Shown here: positions 36,283 to 50,030 of the stretch, piece after piece
Position numbering within the stretch: position 1 is the stretch's first letter
How the letters are laid out: every line of letters begins with the position of its first letter
NCBI RefSeq assembly: GCF_002443255.2
Contig: NW_019211460.1
Span: 31,275,956-31,339,955 of the forward strand
Direction of reading: 5' to 3'
Source: Varroa destructor
Taxonomy: Eukaryota > Arthropoda > Arachnida > Mesostigmata > Varroidae
Length of the DNA: 64,000 nt
Notes under the pieces: generated by a model
Seen by the model: the letters and a program-made list of their open reading frames with translations, nothing else
Database searches by the model: none
Told to the model about the DNA's origin: nothing
Made by a program: the position numbers and the translations under genes

Positions 36283-37007
36283 AGGCACACGCAAGTTAAG
36301 GAACGGTGCTTTATTAGATGTGTTTTAAACTTGCCGGGATAAATAAGTGACGACTGTCGCTCTTCGAACAGTCTCTGATTGCAAACGTCCACTACAGCAG
36401 TTTTATACGTCTTAGCTCAGATTGTCAGCTGTAACGCCAATAGAAACCGTGCTTCTGTTGTTGCCGCCGTTGATGCGAGCAGACGAAACTTCTTCCAGCT
36501 GATTGTCATTGGTGTTCTCATGATCTGGAATGAAGCGTTAAAGTGACTCTGTGACTTCAACCGCATAAACGTTGACAAGACGTTTCATTGATGTGTATGG
36601 AAACATCAGGCGTGGGACGGTCTGACCGGAACTCACTAAGATGCTGCATACTTTCCAATACGAACGTCAGCAGGCGAGGTTGCTCGGCAAGGTAAGCAAA
36701 GTTTACCCAAGCGATTTAGACCTATAATAAACAGTCTCGTATAACGCCAAAAGAGCAGCTGTCTTAGTCACGACACGTCGATGCTTTCTAACCAGATGCT
36801 CTTGTCTTGAAAAGCCTCAGCTAACGTCAGAGGTGACATGCTAATGAATTGTTACAATCAGCTGATCGTATTGACGTCTTCGAGTGCGTACGCGCAAGTT
36901 GGAAGCGTGAAAACACATCAAAACAAAATAAAGAAAGAAGGCACATGCGAGTTAAGGGACGGTGTTTTTGTTAAGATTTTTTTAAACTTGCCGGGATAAA
37001 TAAGTGA
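36283..37007. repeat. Pair of 68-69 bp direct repeats bounding a 590 bp block
   Basis: Copies lie at 36283-36350 and 36939-37007. Their last 28 bases are identical (containing aacttgccgggataaataag) and the rest match at most positions (aggcacacgcaagttaagg against aggcacatgcgagttaagg). Sequence outside the two copies does not match. Read on the minus strand the left copy contains AATAAA. The interval between is GC-richer than its surroundings and holds broken coding-like frames. It could be a small element with direct terminal repeats, a solo insertion of a repeat family on each side, or a local duplication. Confidence 0.6.
36412..36715 (-). pseudogene. Broken coding-like frames inside the direct-repeat block
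   Basis: Minus-strand frame A (36715-36557) is open for 52 codons: it contains WVNFAYLAEQPRLLTFVLES and ends in TGA. Frame B (36537-36412) is open for 41 codons: it starts RFIPDHENTNDNQLEE and ends TAA. The two could be joined by a 37-base GT-AG interval (36561-36525) that keeps the frame, but that is much shorter than any other intron here, so a frameshifted relic is more likely. The plus strand also reads open in places and has a strong donor at 36692 (GGCAAG|GTAAGC). Product not recognised. Confidence 0.25.
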
Positions 37008-38512
37008 AACACTATTTTCAATTGCCAAGGTGATTAACCCTATAAACATGTTAGGCAATCTTGCACCATTGTGGAATTTCGAGGGCAATCAAGCTAGCAC
37101 TTGAGCAGTGCTTCTGTTATCAAATGCATGTTTAGGGCCTATTGTGAATGCTATGATCCGTACAGTAGACCAACGTTACAGCGGCTGAAAAACATTTTCA
37201 CTGAAACGCTTTACCAGTACACATATGTAGTATATTACTGCCCTTTATTTTCGCTTTACATATATATTTGAATATGTATGTAAAACATGTATGTATATTG
37301 AGGTGCAGAATATGTGTAAAAATGTCCATAGGAATTCGTCTTATATCGGAGATGTAGTGCAATGCTCAATTTTGTGATTCAAGACTCACACATTCGTGTT
37401 ATTGGTACGGTCAACGATTCTGGGGAGACTTCGTGGCAGCTGCTGGAGGCCACAGGAAAAATCCAAAAAAGGAAAAATACTAATTAGCTTTTAGCTATAT
37501 CAGCAGAGGATTTCTTTTATGGAAACTTTTAAGCATTGATTTTCTTTGAAATTACGAGAATAGTCTTCAGATTAGCAATTTGTCAGAAATCATTTCCTAC
37601 TTGTGCAGTTCTAAGGTATCCCCAAATGTCAGTTTGGTTCTGAGACTAAACAAAAGGTTTTCTCAATAGGTTTTGCTGCATCGAAGACGTGAATTATTAT
37701 GAAGTATTAGTTTTGAATAGAAATGAGAAATTAAAATAGTCCATTTAGAAATGCTGTTTTGTGACTATATCCGTGGAGCTCAAGCTGTCTCCTATTTTTG
37801 CAGTGATTTTTTTTTATTTTGGCGTGCATATGTAGACTTTTCAGTGATCGAAATACCGCCGCGCATCGGTTCAACCATCTTAGATTAGCTGGAGTAATGT
37901 CGTTCCGAAGTGTAACATTTTCGAGGATGCTGTCTGGTGCCGATGCTGGTTTTTAAAAAATAAGGTATTTGTGATGCTGCGGCTTCATTTGCACTTTGCA
38001 TCAGTAGCTAAGTGGCGCCAGTTTTATAAAATACAAGATGCACTTTTAAGTATGCTTAACGAGAATCTTTAGCAATAGTGAGAGATAATTGTTTGCTGTT
38101 GAATATTACCTTGACAAAAAGCACTCGCAAAATACAGTCGGAAGAAGATGAGCGAACTGATCATGGAGCATTAACAATTTGCAGAATAATTAAAGAAACA
38201 AAAAAGACGTGAGTACTATTGGTAACGATGTAAATGCTCTTTTCATCATTAGTTACTCCATGCAATAAAGCATACTTTTTGCAAATTTCTGATTTGAGTA
38301 AATGATGGTTGGTTGCTAACTAGAAACCGCAAAGCTCTAATCTATATCAGTGGACTAATTTCTAAACGGTAGTCGTCACGATGCGCTACGTAGGTATTAC
38401 TTTTAATGAGTGAATTGGCAGTGGATTTCCTCATTGTTGGGTACTAATAAAGAAAACGTCTTACTATAAGTCGATCATTCTTTAGCCTTCAGAAAAACAG
38501 ACGATGGTATAA

Positions 38513-38532
38513 GTAGGTAGGTAGGTAGGTAG
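38513..38532. repeat. (GTAG)5 tetranucleotide repeat
   Basis: Five perfect GTAG units in spacer. Confidence 0.95.
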
Positions 38533-40672
38533 CCAGAGCATAGCTGATAGAGTACTTTAGCAGCCGCCTTAAAATTCGACAAACCCAATTGCCTTGATCA
38601 ATTATCGGCTAGAACTCCGCCATTCAGAGCGCTCAAATCACATAAACATCGTTCGAAAAGCACGTACGGCTAGACCTTCGTCTTTTTTCTTGGGATTGTA
38701 TTCAGGTCACTTGGTGTATTATTCATTAGTATCAAGAACGTTAAATTGCGTCCGTTTGTCCGCCATAGCTGCTAAACAATGGCTGATACTACCATGTTGA
38801 TATTAAGCTGTATCATAATCCATTAATTGTTTATTTCGATAGGGAGCACTCTTCAAGGCTGTTGGTCTCGTGGCGACCATCACAGCTATACGCGATACAT
38901 TACCAGGGTGCTGTGCGCGTGCGTTATCGCCTCATTGTGCGGCTTAAGTATAATTTAGCGAGTACCCTTGGTTATGATCGTGTCTGGTTACCGGAAAGTA
39001 CAGCCACTTTGGTAGGACGGGGTGACATTCCTGGTCTAACGATGTCGAGGTGTCGATATCTACGCGCGTTAAATATTTGAACTCAAATATCATACGTTTG
39101 TTTTTTCATCGACCGGTTTCATAACCGGACGTTATTCCTTTTTTTGATGATATTTAATGAACAACGGGCGGAAGAGAATAACTAGAGTGACCGGAGCGTG
39201 TCAGTTAGCCAGGATTAACTGACAGAAGTATTGATCGAACTTTCTTGAGTTTATTTCGTCACTGGTTACAACTGCGGTTACGAGTTCAACATTTACTGTA
39301 TAAGAATTTCAATAGAAGGATTAAGCTCCAATAGAGCTTAAGGTAATACTCAACCTGAATCAATAAATTTTCCTCTTTTCTTAGGGGGATATATAGCAAA
39401 CTGATTTAAATTTTTGTTCTCTTGATAACCTTGAGTGCCCAAGCACACATTGTGGCTTGTTATTATCTTCTACCATTTGGTTCCATAAGATATGAAGAAG
39501 CCAACATGGCATAACTAGTTATACTTAACAAGTTGTTCTTTGATTGAAGGAAATAAAATACCAGTTTTTGTATATTATAAATTTAGATAATTTTTATTAA
39601 AATGTAATATTTATACTTAGTACTGAAACGTAGAATGATATAAAAACTTATAATCTTATATTTGTTTTCTATATGACCAATGGGTATTTTTCATCGAGAG
39701 TTTTGTCTAGGACGTCCTAGCTACAAGATTAATAAATGTCAGTCGACAGCTGACTCGATTAACGTACGTCATTGGAATGTCATTGGAGGAGACCAATTCA
39801 AGTGGCAATTTTATCATGATTGAAAATATGATACTTAAAATATAGTACGGCATCCATTAATTGGTTGTCTTTTTGATCGAAAAGTAGATAAATATTCTCT
39901 ACAAGAAAGGTGTGCATGAGCTTTAAATGTAGTCGTTTTAGTGTACGATATAGTGTATAGTAGCAAGGAATAAACCGGTTTACGATACACTACAGCTTTG
40001 TTGTCATGCGTTGTAACTGGCTGGTAGTTTTCCATCCTTTTTTTCTTGTTTCATATCGGGAACTTGCTGGGCTTGTTTTTCGTTTGTCACCGTAATGGAT
40101 AATGCGCAATGGGTCGGCTTTGTTGGGTCTCGCTATGCATGGTTATTGCTTCAGAAACTTGAATCGATTGAGCGGCCGCGCTTGTCTTTGTTTGTAATAC
40201 GCGAAAACCTAGTGTAGTGTTGGCGATGTTGTTCGTATCGGTCCATGCGGAGTGAAGCCGTAAGTGGGACAAACGTACCGTTATTCATATCTCGTACGTG
40301 GAGCTGTTGTTACAACTGCTCGTATACCGACCTGATGTTGTTTTGACGGATTGGGGTACGATTAGCACAAGAAAAGTATTAACATCAACGGCCAGTAGTA
40401 GCGGTCACTGTAGTCAAGGGGACACTCCGTAGAGGTCAGTCAATGGTCAAGTGATAGACCCACATATGCAAAGCGACCTTTGACTTCCAAAGCTACTGTG
40501 CAGTGGGGTGGCCTGTGTGCGACGGTTCGCTAAAGCTAATGACACTGCTGTCAGCGCCATCTTTTAGTATAAATCCATATATATAATTAATAAAATATAT
40601 TGATAAGATGTTCTATTTTTACTACTATGTAAGAAACAGGTTTGGCGAGAGCTGATCGAAAAACACTTAGAA

Positions 40673-40763
40673 AGATTACTTACAATTGAAAAATATAAGA
40701 AGATTGCCAAAATATATTGCTATTAGAGTTCTCCAAAAGTAATTACATTTTTGTAAGTAATCT
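40673..40763. repeat. 13 bp inverted repeat with a 65-base spacer
   Basis: agattacttacaa (40673-40685) and ttgtaagtaatct (40751-40763) pair exactly. The AT-rich spacer carries no frame. It has the size and shape of a very small terminal-inverted-repeat element, but no target-site duplication was seen. Confidence 0.7.
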
Positions 40764-43119
40764 ATTTTCTCTATTTTTATTTGTAATGTTTAGTTACTTA
40801 GAAATTATGACCTCTTGGGTCGAAGCTCGGTTTACTATCTAATAAGCTATAACTGATACTTCAACGTTGCTTGAATCAACATACCCTTTAATGAGGTTTC
40901 GTTAGGTTACTTGACGAAGGGCTTAGTTGCAACCTCACAAATAATGACGAAAGCTGCCCTATCTAAACCGTATTCTAGTTTTCCAATAAAACGTGAGATT
41001 AAGCTCTTAAAAATAATGAGTATCTAGTAGAAACACTCAAAAAGTGTAATAATAATAATAATGGGTGAATCAAAAGTAAGCCGTCTGTGCCGCTGATTTT
41101 TTGCGCTTTGTACTTTAATTAACCATTGTTTTTCGAGTGGTTAAGTGTAACCGTTAATACGTTTCAAGGTTGGCCTACTTACCTCTTATAAAGTTCAACC
41201 CTAGTGCGGAGTACTAAAAGTAGCATTTTGCGTTTTCGACAAAACTTCTAGGAATTTAAAATAGAACATAACATATATGCATGTACAGCGGTTGACGACG
41301 TTCGATGGTGACACAAAGGCGAATCATACGAGAGTACAATAATCTCAGTCTATGTTAATAACGGTTAGCTGAATCTAGTCATTTTTCGTTTTGCAAGTAT
41401 AGGCTAAACAAATTTTTTTGTTTGGGGTATGATCGACCGCCAACAACGACAGTCGCAAAACTCAGTTAAACGGCGGAATAACATAACGCTCTCTATCAGA
41501 TTTATAATATTTCATATCGTGTGAGACCGCCAAAACAGATCCATATTTAGAATAAGGTGCGATCGTATTGGTTTCTCTAAATTTTAAGATAATCTATATG
41601 GAGTATCTATATATTTTGCTTTTTTTTTAAAATTTGATCTTTAACCTGATCTGCCAATTTGGAAAAAGTCCCATGTTGCCGTCGCACTATCTCTCGAAGC
41701 ACTGAACACTCCGTAGTGTGGCAGCACATGCACTTTTGCGAGAATAATCTTTTGGTTAATTTTTGCGAAGCTCCAGCTCATTTTGCACAAGCATGCTGTA
41801 CAGCCATCAACTGAAGTTTAGCTGATCCGGCCCTTTTCTGCGATCTAATTAGTTAAAGTCATATTAATGCTTATACTGGTGGTACTACTCGGCCCGTCGC
41901 CGGCCACTCAAGTGGAATTTCTACAATTGTATTTTAAGTGGTGGCGATTATGTTTGCCCGTATAATTCGTTTAAGCCGCTTTTGAGTGGATACGAGTGAC
42001 GTGATACGTCGAGGTTACTGCGCTGCGCAAACGTGCGAATACGAAGCGTTCGTTTGGCGTTGACACGCATTTGTTCTGTGTGGATTAATGCTAAATACCG
42101 ATAAGGTGCGCAGTCCCGTGACCACCCTGTTTATCACAGGATCACGAAACACCTAGAATATATGTATGGGGCATTACAAGTGACACTGATGCCAAAAATC
42201 ATCTTAAGAAGGCTTGTGCAATTCACTGTGCTTCGCCCATACCCAAGCGGTCGCTAGCTTTCTTATCCGTTGTTTCATCCACGTTTACTCTAGCGTTCTC
42301 TTTCACGCTTTGCATTCAAGCAGAACCGGATTATACCCGCCTATTGCTGTATGCGTAATGAGTACTCGCGTATGTTATATTTGTAGGACAATAGCAAACA
42401 TTTTGTTGTATGATGTCATTGTTCACAAAGTAGCTTAGTTTTTAAGTAGGTAAAGATTAGCCGACCTTTTGTTATGAGTGCGCGCGGAACTTGCGACTGA
42501 GGACCTTGCACGATGAGTTACAAGGTAAAGATCTGCGTAGACGGACGATCCTGCATATATACTGATGCGTGTTTTGTAAGTGGTCTCGGACCGTATCTTT
42601 CTAACAGTTTTCGCGTAACAAGAAACAATAAACTCGACCTTTGACCTTTGAGATGCTTTTGGGACCTGAACACTGAGGTTTATTATAACGATTGAAAACC
42701 TGTGTATACAAGGAGTACTCACAGTTTATAGGTCACTTCCAGAGTTCCTAGTTTGAATTTCAGTTTTTGAAACTATCAAAGACACGTATCCATTATTCAA
42801 GATGGTTAGCGAAAATGTTTTTTTCCTATTACAAAATTATTTTAGTCAGCTGTGTTTTTGTAATATTAAAGTCTGACTCACGGCAATGCCTGATATATGC
42901 AAATTTAATGATATAGTCCCTGACACGCATTATTACAAAGCAGGATATGTGCTTGCATTATACATTTGTGACTTCCTGCGCAAGAATAATGACATAAATA
43001 AATACATACATGTGACAATCGCCCGGCGAAATCTACCCATTGATTTGTGGTTAATTATTAAAGTTCTAAATGAAACCTTGTCAATTATGAATGTCGTCAG
43101 TTTAGCAAATTAGAAGATT

Positions 43120-43183
43120 AATTAATTGTGAGGTGGTTCGTTAATAACCGACTTTATTTGAACGAACCAGCTCACAATTAATT
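43120..43183. repeat. 23 bp inverted repeat with one mismatch and an 18-base loop
   Basis: Arm 43120-43142 begins aattaattgtgag and arm 43161-43183 ends ctcacaattaatt; 22 of 23 positions pair. The loop is AT-rich. It could be a foldback remnant of a mobile element or a template-switch product. Confidence 0.9.
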
Positions 43184-46100
43184 CTATTCGTCTAGATACC
43201 TGCTCTGAATATTTACTTAAATTTTTCGGCGAATTTCTCAAGATATTGTTGATGCAGATATATGCATCACAGAAATGTACACTTTATGACGTGCTTCTGC
43301 GTTGCATACCTATACCTAATTATTGTCACATGGAATATCCCACTAAGCATTATTAGCTTCTCTATTACAAGGTCATGGTACGTTCATTTGCAACCGTTCA
43401 TTAATCGACGATGTATTTGGTTTTAACTGAAACTTAAAACAGGAATAAAGTATGCTGTGAAAAAATTTTCTTGTGATCGCACACGACAAGTAAATTTACT
43501 ATAGGTTTATTATTTGTTATTATTAGACTTACTATTGGTAAAAAAAAAAGGTTAGATTAAATTAACAGTACACACTGACCTACTATAGTGTTCATATTGC
43601 AGACATTTAGATTCATTTGAGATTTAGTTTTTCCGCTGCTTATAGGCTTACGTATAATGCCATCACGTAAAGGCACGTGTTCCTTATTTAGAACAACTAT
43701 CTTTTCGTTGACGACGTAAATCGGTTACAATGTATCTATTCTAACGATAATGAAACGGAACCTGCCAATATCACTTCAACTAACCTTTTTGGCACGATTA
43801 CCTTACGTATACCTATGACGAGTAAAACATTTGAGGGAGATCATTTTTATTTATTTCAATTCCGAGGTAAGTTGCCAGCTTCAGATCATACCTTTTTATA
43901 TGTGGCTCTCATACGTTGAGACACAAACGTTTCCTTTTTCCACTTGATCTATTAGTTGTCTGCTAACTTAAAATCTCAGACTTTTTGAGGCCAAAGCAAC
44001 AAGTCAATTGTAGTGCATCAAATATGGGTGAAAGCTCAGCACTATTTAGGTTATCCTAAGTAGCTTTTAAACATTTAACAAAACATCTGCATTGTCAATT
44101 CGGTTTATTTAAAGTAATGTCTGAAGCGACTACATCACGTGAATAGGTGTTTTGCTATCATCATATCCCTCCGTGTCTGATTTCCAGTTTTATTGCGATG
44201 GAGCCCAACATATCCTATGAGCCGTTTCCATATCGAAAAACCTTCTTCCGAGATCATGTGCGTTTTACTCGGCTATTTGTCTACGAGATGCATTTGTTGT
44301 TAGCTCTTACCTTAGTAGGTTCTTCTGATCATTTTTACTGAAATAAATAGGTAATTTTATATTTTACTTTTTATCCCGAACCTTGTATTTTTTGAAGGTG
44401 ACTACGTTGTGCTTTTTAACGCACTGGTTAGCATAGGAAATTGCAGCAGTCAGGATACACGTGCTGTGATTTAAACTATAGCCGGCGTGTAGAGCGACAG
44501 TAACATATATCCTCGCGGACGACTCTTCCATTCTTGATTTTCGCCCATTAGTAATTTGTATTGAATACATTTTGGTACGACTCCTGATTGGCCCCATAAG
44601 ATGCGTAATGCATGCCATATTTCCGATCGACATACAAAGAATAGGTGGCGTGCAAATCTAATATCTATCGAGAACGTTGTCGTCGAAATAAAACAAGGTG
44701 TGTCTGGTATCCTGCACGATAGTCTGGCTACCCTGTAGTTCGACGAATATGGGAAAAAGAGCGAGTATGTTTGGACTTGTCATAGGCACGGCGGGTAGTT
44801 TTACAGGTGTGACGCGCTTTACTGATGTAGCTAAAAAAAATGCTAGGATTGCGTATGACCATTCAAGAGGTTTGGGGAGAACCGAAATGTTGCGAGCTAC
44901 GCATTTTGTTAAGAGATTGAAATAGAACTCTCAGTGGAAAGTGGACAGACCGTAACAAGGCTACACTAAGGGAGTCGAAAGGTAAGCTATATAGTAAAAT
45001 CTATGCCGGGCAGCGCGACACGTGCAAGCGTCGAATAATCCCTGGAAATGATGGTATGTTTATCCCAATCTTACCTTAATAGCGCACTCTGTCAAACTCA
45101 CTATTCATAAACTGTTTAGTACAAAAGACTTGCCATAGAATGAGTAGTAGCTAGCGTTAGGCTGAGATATTGTCGTTATACATCCGCGTGTTCAGTGCTG
45201 TGGTGATTCGTAATAATCAACGAATTGGGGTTTCAATCAGATCGGATCAGACACGACCGCTGCTGACAGAAATAATTCTTTGATGCCTTTGGGCATTAGT
45301 TTGGCCTCTTACTTATTTCGCATATCAACTACTCGTTGTCCTTAAGGCAGTATCAAGGCCATTACATATTGTTCTGCATATATACATTCTATATACCTAG
45401 TTGATTGGCTGAAGCAATGCTTGTACGTTTTCGCGCAATTATTCACAATAAAAGGTCAGTGGAGACGTGAGCTATATTGAAAATTGATGCATAAAGAAAT
45501 TAGAAGCCTTAATGACTGCTAAAGTCCGAAGCAGTATTCCAGTGCCTGTGATTTAACTGCAACTTGGTCCTGCATCATGCAAAGAATATCTCGCTGGGAA
45601 GAAGAAAGCAGCCATGATAGACTTTTTTTAAAACCAAATCGCATTTAGACTTTTTTGTGTTTAGGAATCAAATGTTGATTTGTAGAATATTAGAATAAAA
45701 TATATTTAATTAATTAGTATGCACAGATAGTTTGATTGCTTTTAACATTAGTAACAAGATGAATCAATTTTGACATTAAAAGACAATAATTGGACTTGTT
45801 AGCAAAAGGTGAAAATAGAAAATACTGTATCAAAGTAATTAACTAAACTACATCCGTCTGTGAACCGCAAATTAACCAACGTAATGATTTCTTTTACAAA
45901 TGGAAGTTTAAACAATGGCAGATTACTAGCGTCCTCTTTGCTTATAGTTGAGCTAAGCCTTTTTCACCCTCTCAGGATACATACCAGTAGCAACAAAAAG
46001 TTCACAGTTTGTTTCACTTAAAGGGCATTGGCCAAATACGTTTGTTACTTCCATAAATTAGCGATAAATGTAAACGAAAACTTAATAGCTCTAAAAGTGT

Positions 46101-49100
46101 TTGTATTTTCTGTGTGTAATTCTACATATATACAGTATTTCTCCATAAGGAATAGGGAGGACTTTATTGTGATACGGTGAAAATTATTATGGGGTCGGCA
46201 AAAACTATTTGATTGGAGCGTTCTCTTGCCGTAGGCATATACACGACCCAGATAAGTAAGCACCCATTGCAAGCATTGCAAATTTTGTGGCCACTCGTCA
46301 AAATTTATTCGAGTGCCAAAAATTATAGAAAACAGATCTGTCCGTCTTTAAAGATCTGTACCAATCGTTACATGATGGTCCTGCTGTGAAATAACTAACG
46401 TTTTAATTATTCGATGAACGGGGGTTGATTTGTCTTAAAACCTCGAGATTAACGAACACTAATTGTTGGCCCTTTTTCAATTAAATCCTCGTGATTAAAT
46501 GTCGTGATTGAGTACAAAAAACCTCATAGCTCTCTGATGCCGTTATCCTAACTAAGAAGCCTGCCATCAATATCTTTATCAATAGAATATTTTTGCAAAA
46601 CGACATCATTTGATATATGCCAAGACTATCTCATGTCAACAGCAACTGAATCATCGATTCAGTTTGTACGTGCTAAGAAAGACAAACGATTGGTGCGGTG
46701 CCTTTGCAATATTGCCAGAATAAAACGGTATGTTGGAAGCTCTATTATATAAAAGCACGTAAATACATCAGGCTTCGTAATGGGGATATCACTAAGACTG
46801 GGGTGTCACTAATTCAACCAGTCATTACCGGAGATGTCAACGAGGCGTGTATTGAGTGTAATATATGTTAGCTATAGGATGGCCCATCAAGCGCGTTCGA
46901 TGCAGTTTTGTATAAGACGTAAATGCATGCATTGTGGACGATGTTGATGTCACTCTATTCAAGTTTTGATCGTATTTATGACTTTTTTTTATTATTCCAC
47001 TCTTACTTACTTAGCTCGGGTTGGAAAACTGACGTGCGACGGACCAGGATCCAATAGAACCACCACACTTTACTGTTATCTGCAAGATAGATCTATAAGA
47101 ACTGACATTTTCACTGAGATAGAGCGAATTAACATTAAATAAGATGAACAAAAAGACCATTCGGTTATAGTTTCATTAAGCCCAAAAAGACGTATATTAC
47201 AAAGAATACTTTGATGATTGAATCTCTTGGTAATTGGCTAGGTTAATCTTATGCATATCCTTTGTCCTTTTCGTTTTAGCACTTTAACACGGAACCAACC
47301 AGGTGACTAGTATGGCCTGAAAAGTTCGCAGCGTTTTGTGAATGCTTCGGGTGAAGCTTGTGAATTTATTCAGCAATGTACTTGAATAATTCTCATCGCA
47401 ATGTTCTGCACATTATTGCGTACAGAGGTAAATAAAGTAACAGATATGTGATTGCTTATCACTTCGGAACACAACGTCATATGGTAAAGATAGTGACCTG
47501 AATCAGTTTATGATAAAGCCGCATGAACGTAATAATGTGAGAACGAACACAATGAAAGCACCTAAACATTAAAACGAACGATTTATTTCAACACTGCAGA
47601 TTATCTATAGCGTATCGCTGCTTATCGACAATTGGAAGCACCTTTACAGTGGGTGGCCAAGGTGATGGCATGTTGTTTCCATGGAGAGCAGCAGTTATTA
47701 ACTACGACAATATTGCTATAAGATAATACGGTAACGATAAATTGCACTAACGAGACCATCATGACGCTAACAAAGTCACAAAAAGCAGTAAATTCTCGTC
47801 AGGACCGTTAGCCGTCTTGAGGGCGTCCCTCAGTTTATCAAGTAGCACCAACCACGTAAGGGGTAACGGCTACGGAAACGGTGTTACAATGTGTGTATTA
47901 TTTAAGGTTGACTATTTATTGAGAAAATTGAGGCTACGGTGCAATCATTGCAAACTAAAACACGCCATGTTCATTGTGCGGTTGGGCTCCCGCGTGAAAT
48001 TATCACGTTTGCAAAAATGCCCATTTGACATAATATTTACACACAGCATTTGTTCGCTTTGATAGGACACAAAAATTGTTATACTGCTACATCTGAGTAC
48101 ACTAAATTCATTGATTTTTGACAAGAATACAAAGTATACGAATACAAACACAAGAGGAAGTATTTGTGTAAATGCTTGAATTACGGAGCCAGGCTTTGAG
48201 GTACCTTCCTTCGGTTTTGTTTAACATCCACATAACATGACAGCGTATTTAGACATGGCTCCATTTTTAGAATCTTACAACGAACCTAGAGTGGAATTGT
48301 TCGACACTGAGTGAAGATTATAGAAGACAACAGTTTTATCTTTAAAATTTTAACAATTTCTATTTAACAATTTCTATTTAACTAATGATCGGCTAAACGA
48401 ACTGTGCATCTTGAAAAAAGGATATTGCATATTTCGCGCATATTGAGTTCTAGCTTCTCGCCAGTTAGCGCCTTCAGAGTTTTGTTATGGATAATTGCTT
48501 AAAAAGTGCTAACTTTTTGAAAGCTAGCAAGACAGCGCATAAATGTATTCACAAAGCGACAGTAGAAGAAAATGGTCTGCAGTGCAAATAGGGGCTTACT
48601 GCCATAGAGCTGCTACAGCGTTTTAACCGCCACAGAAACTGCTTTATACCGAAGTCTTGAATATGAGGAACGCAAAACGAACTTTACTGAACCAACAACA
48701 GCAAAGAGTTCTGTTTTGTACGCGTGAACTACGTAAATTTGACCAATTATCTCCGAAAGCTATACGCTGCTATACGCTAACATTCGTCAAGAAGAGAAAT
48801 TTGTAAAAGAAAAAGGATGGACAGTAATATAAACAAAGCTCTCAAGTTTTACATCCCGTACTGCGGTTTTGGATGGCTGTCCTGCGTCCGGTTTCGAACC
48901 TAAACCACAACCCAATGCTTCTCGTAGGCAAACACGTAACCGTTACTGTCACAGAAAAAATGCGAAAACACAATACCTTGATTTCTAGTCGTAAAAAATC
49001 CGGACACCAGGTGGTACTATTATACGATGTAGCCTGCAGATGTGCAGTATCTGAGGAGAACTCTACAATGGATACATAGTGTAAATGGAGTGAGCCAACC

Positions 49101-49768
49101 GAAACGAGGCACGCAGTCAGTAGATTACTATGTGTTGACGCCTGTTAGCGACGGATGTTAAACGGTACTGTTGTTTTTCCCCACGTGATTATGGCCGACC
49201 TCCACCGACAACATCTGATGTTTGTGTTTGTTTTATTGCGTCAAGTTTTTAGGGGGCGGAACTATTTATCACAGTAGGCGTTCCTACTTGCTATGAATGT
49301 CAACAGGCTAAAGAGAGAATATCCTTTATGCTGTTTCTATATGTCGAGTTTTACATTTGGTATTGCTGCTAGGCATTGCATCAGACGGTTAGCTCTCAGC
49401 ACGGAACAGAGTCTGGCTATGCTCGCGTTCAAACCTAGACGACGATGTGTCCATAAAATTACCCACCATGCTATTACGAGGGTTTAATATAAGCCTTAAT
49501 ATAATGGGGGGGGGAGGGAGGGATCACTATGCGCAAACAATTATTATAATCACCAGAAACGGTTAAAATGTATGGGATTTTGATGTATAGTAACGATTAC
49601 GAAACAAATGACTGAACTCTATAAACTTTTGAAGGGATGCGGTAGCACTGGCCTGTAGCTAAATGGCACAAACCAACCCGCTCTGTAGTGGTAACAGTTA
49701 TTTAGCATTAAAAACACTTACAGCTTTAGAGAAATCAGTAAATGTATGCAAAATGGATTTAAGAGCAC

Positions 49769-50030
49769 TTAGAAGGTTTTCCATTTTGTCGTTACTATTT
49801 TCTTTTCGGGTATCTTAATGAACTGGGCGAACTCATCCTTCAAAGCCATGAGGGGAAATGTCTGTTGGACAAGGATGGCGTGTGACGTGGCAGTTAAACA
49901 CGCAGCACTAACTTCTACCACGAAATGGATTAGAGTGTTCATCTCCTGCCCGATATTGTTGACTATGGACAGAACAGTCGACTTTTTGCCTGTTGGCGTT
50001 ACAGGACTCGCGACGACGCTAAAAGAGCTG
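49769..50030 (-). CDS. Candidate terminal exon or short gene of unknown function
   Basis: Open frame of about 86 codons after a pyrimidine-rich acceptor (cattttcgccag), ending in TAA at 49769. The frame is also open to about 50065 without an ATG. The peptide contains PVTPTGKKSTVLSIVNNIG, then HAILVQQTF and LKDEFAQFIKIPEKK: mixed hydrophobic and charged, with no low complexity. It could be the last exon of the minus-strand gene starting at 52645. No poly(A) signal was noticed close behind. The plus strand is also open for 75 codons here, so reading-frame appearance is weak evidence. Confidence 0.3.

Larger units (their letters stand above)
37008..49768. other. Gene-poor spacer with isolated short open frames
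   Basis: No supported gene. Short frames that look ordinary in composition occur, for example an ATG frame of 40 codons at 40095-40217 with a possible donor before its end, and a frame after an acceptor-like site at 38843. Neither joins to a second exon that I could find. Inverted repeats at 40673 and 43120 and the GTAG repeat are listed separately. Confidence 0.45.

Noticed and set aside
40095..40217. 40-codon plus-strand ATG frame
   Set aside because: Composition is ordinary, but the antisense frame is equally open and no partner exon was found; too weak to call.
48880..48910. ggtttcgaacc, B-box-like
   Set aside because: No A box upstream and no stem pairing.
49185..49277. Short ATG frame (MADLHRQHL...) on the plus strand
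   Set aside because: Under 30 codons, no convincing donor and no continuation.
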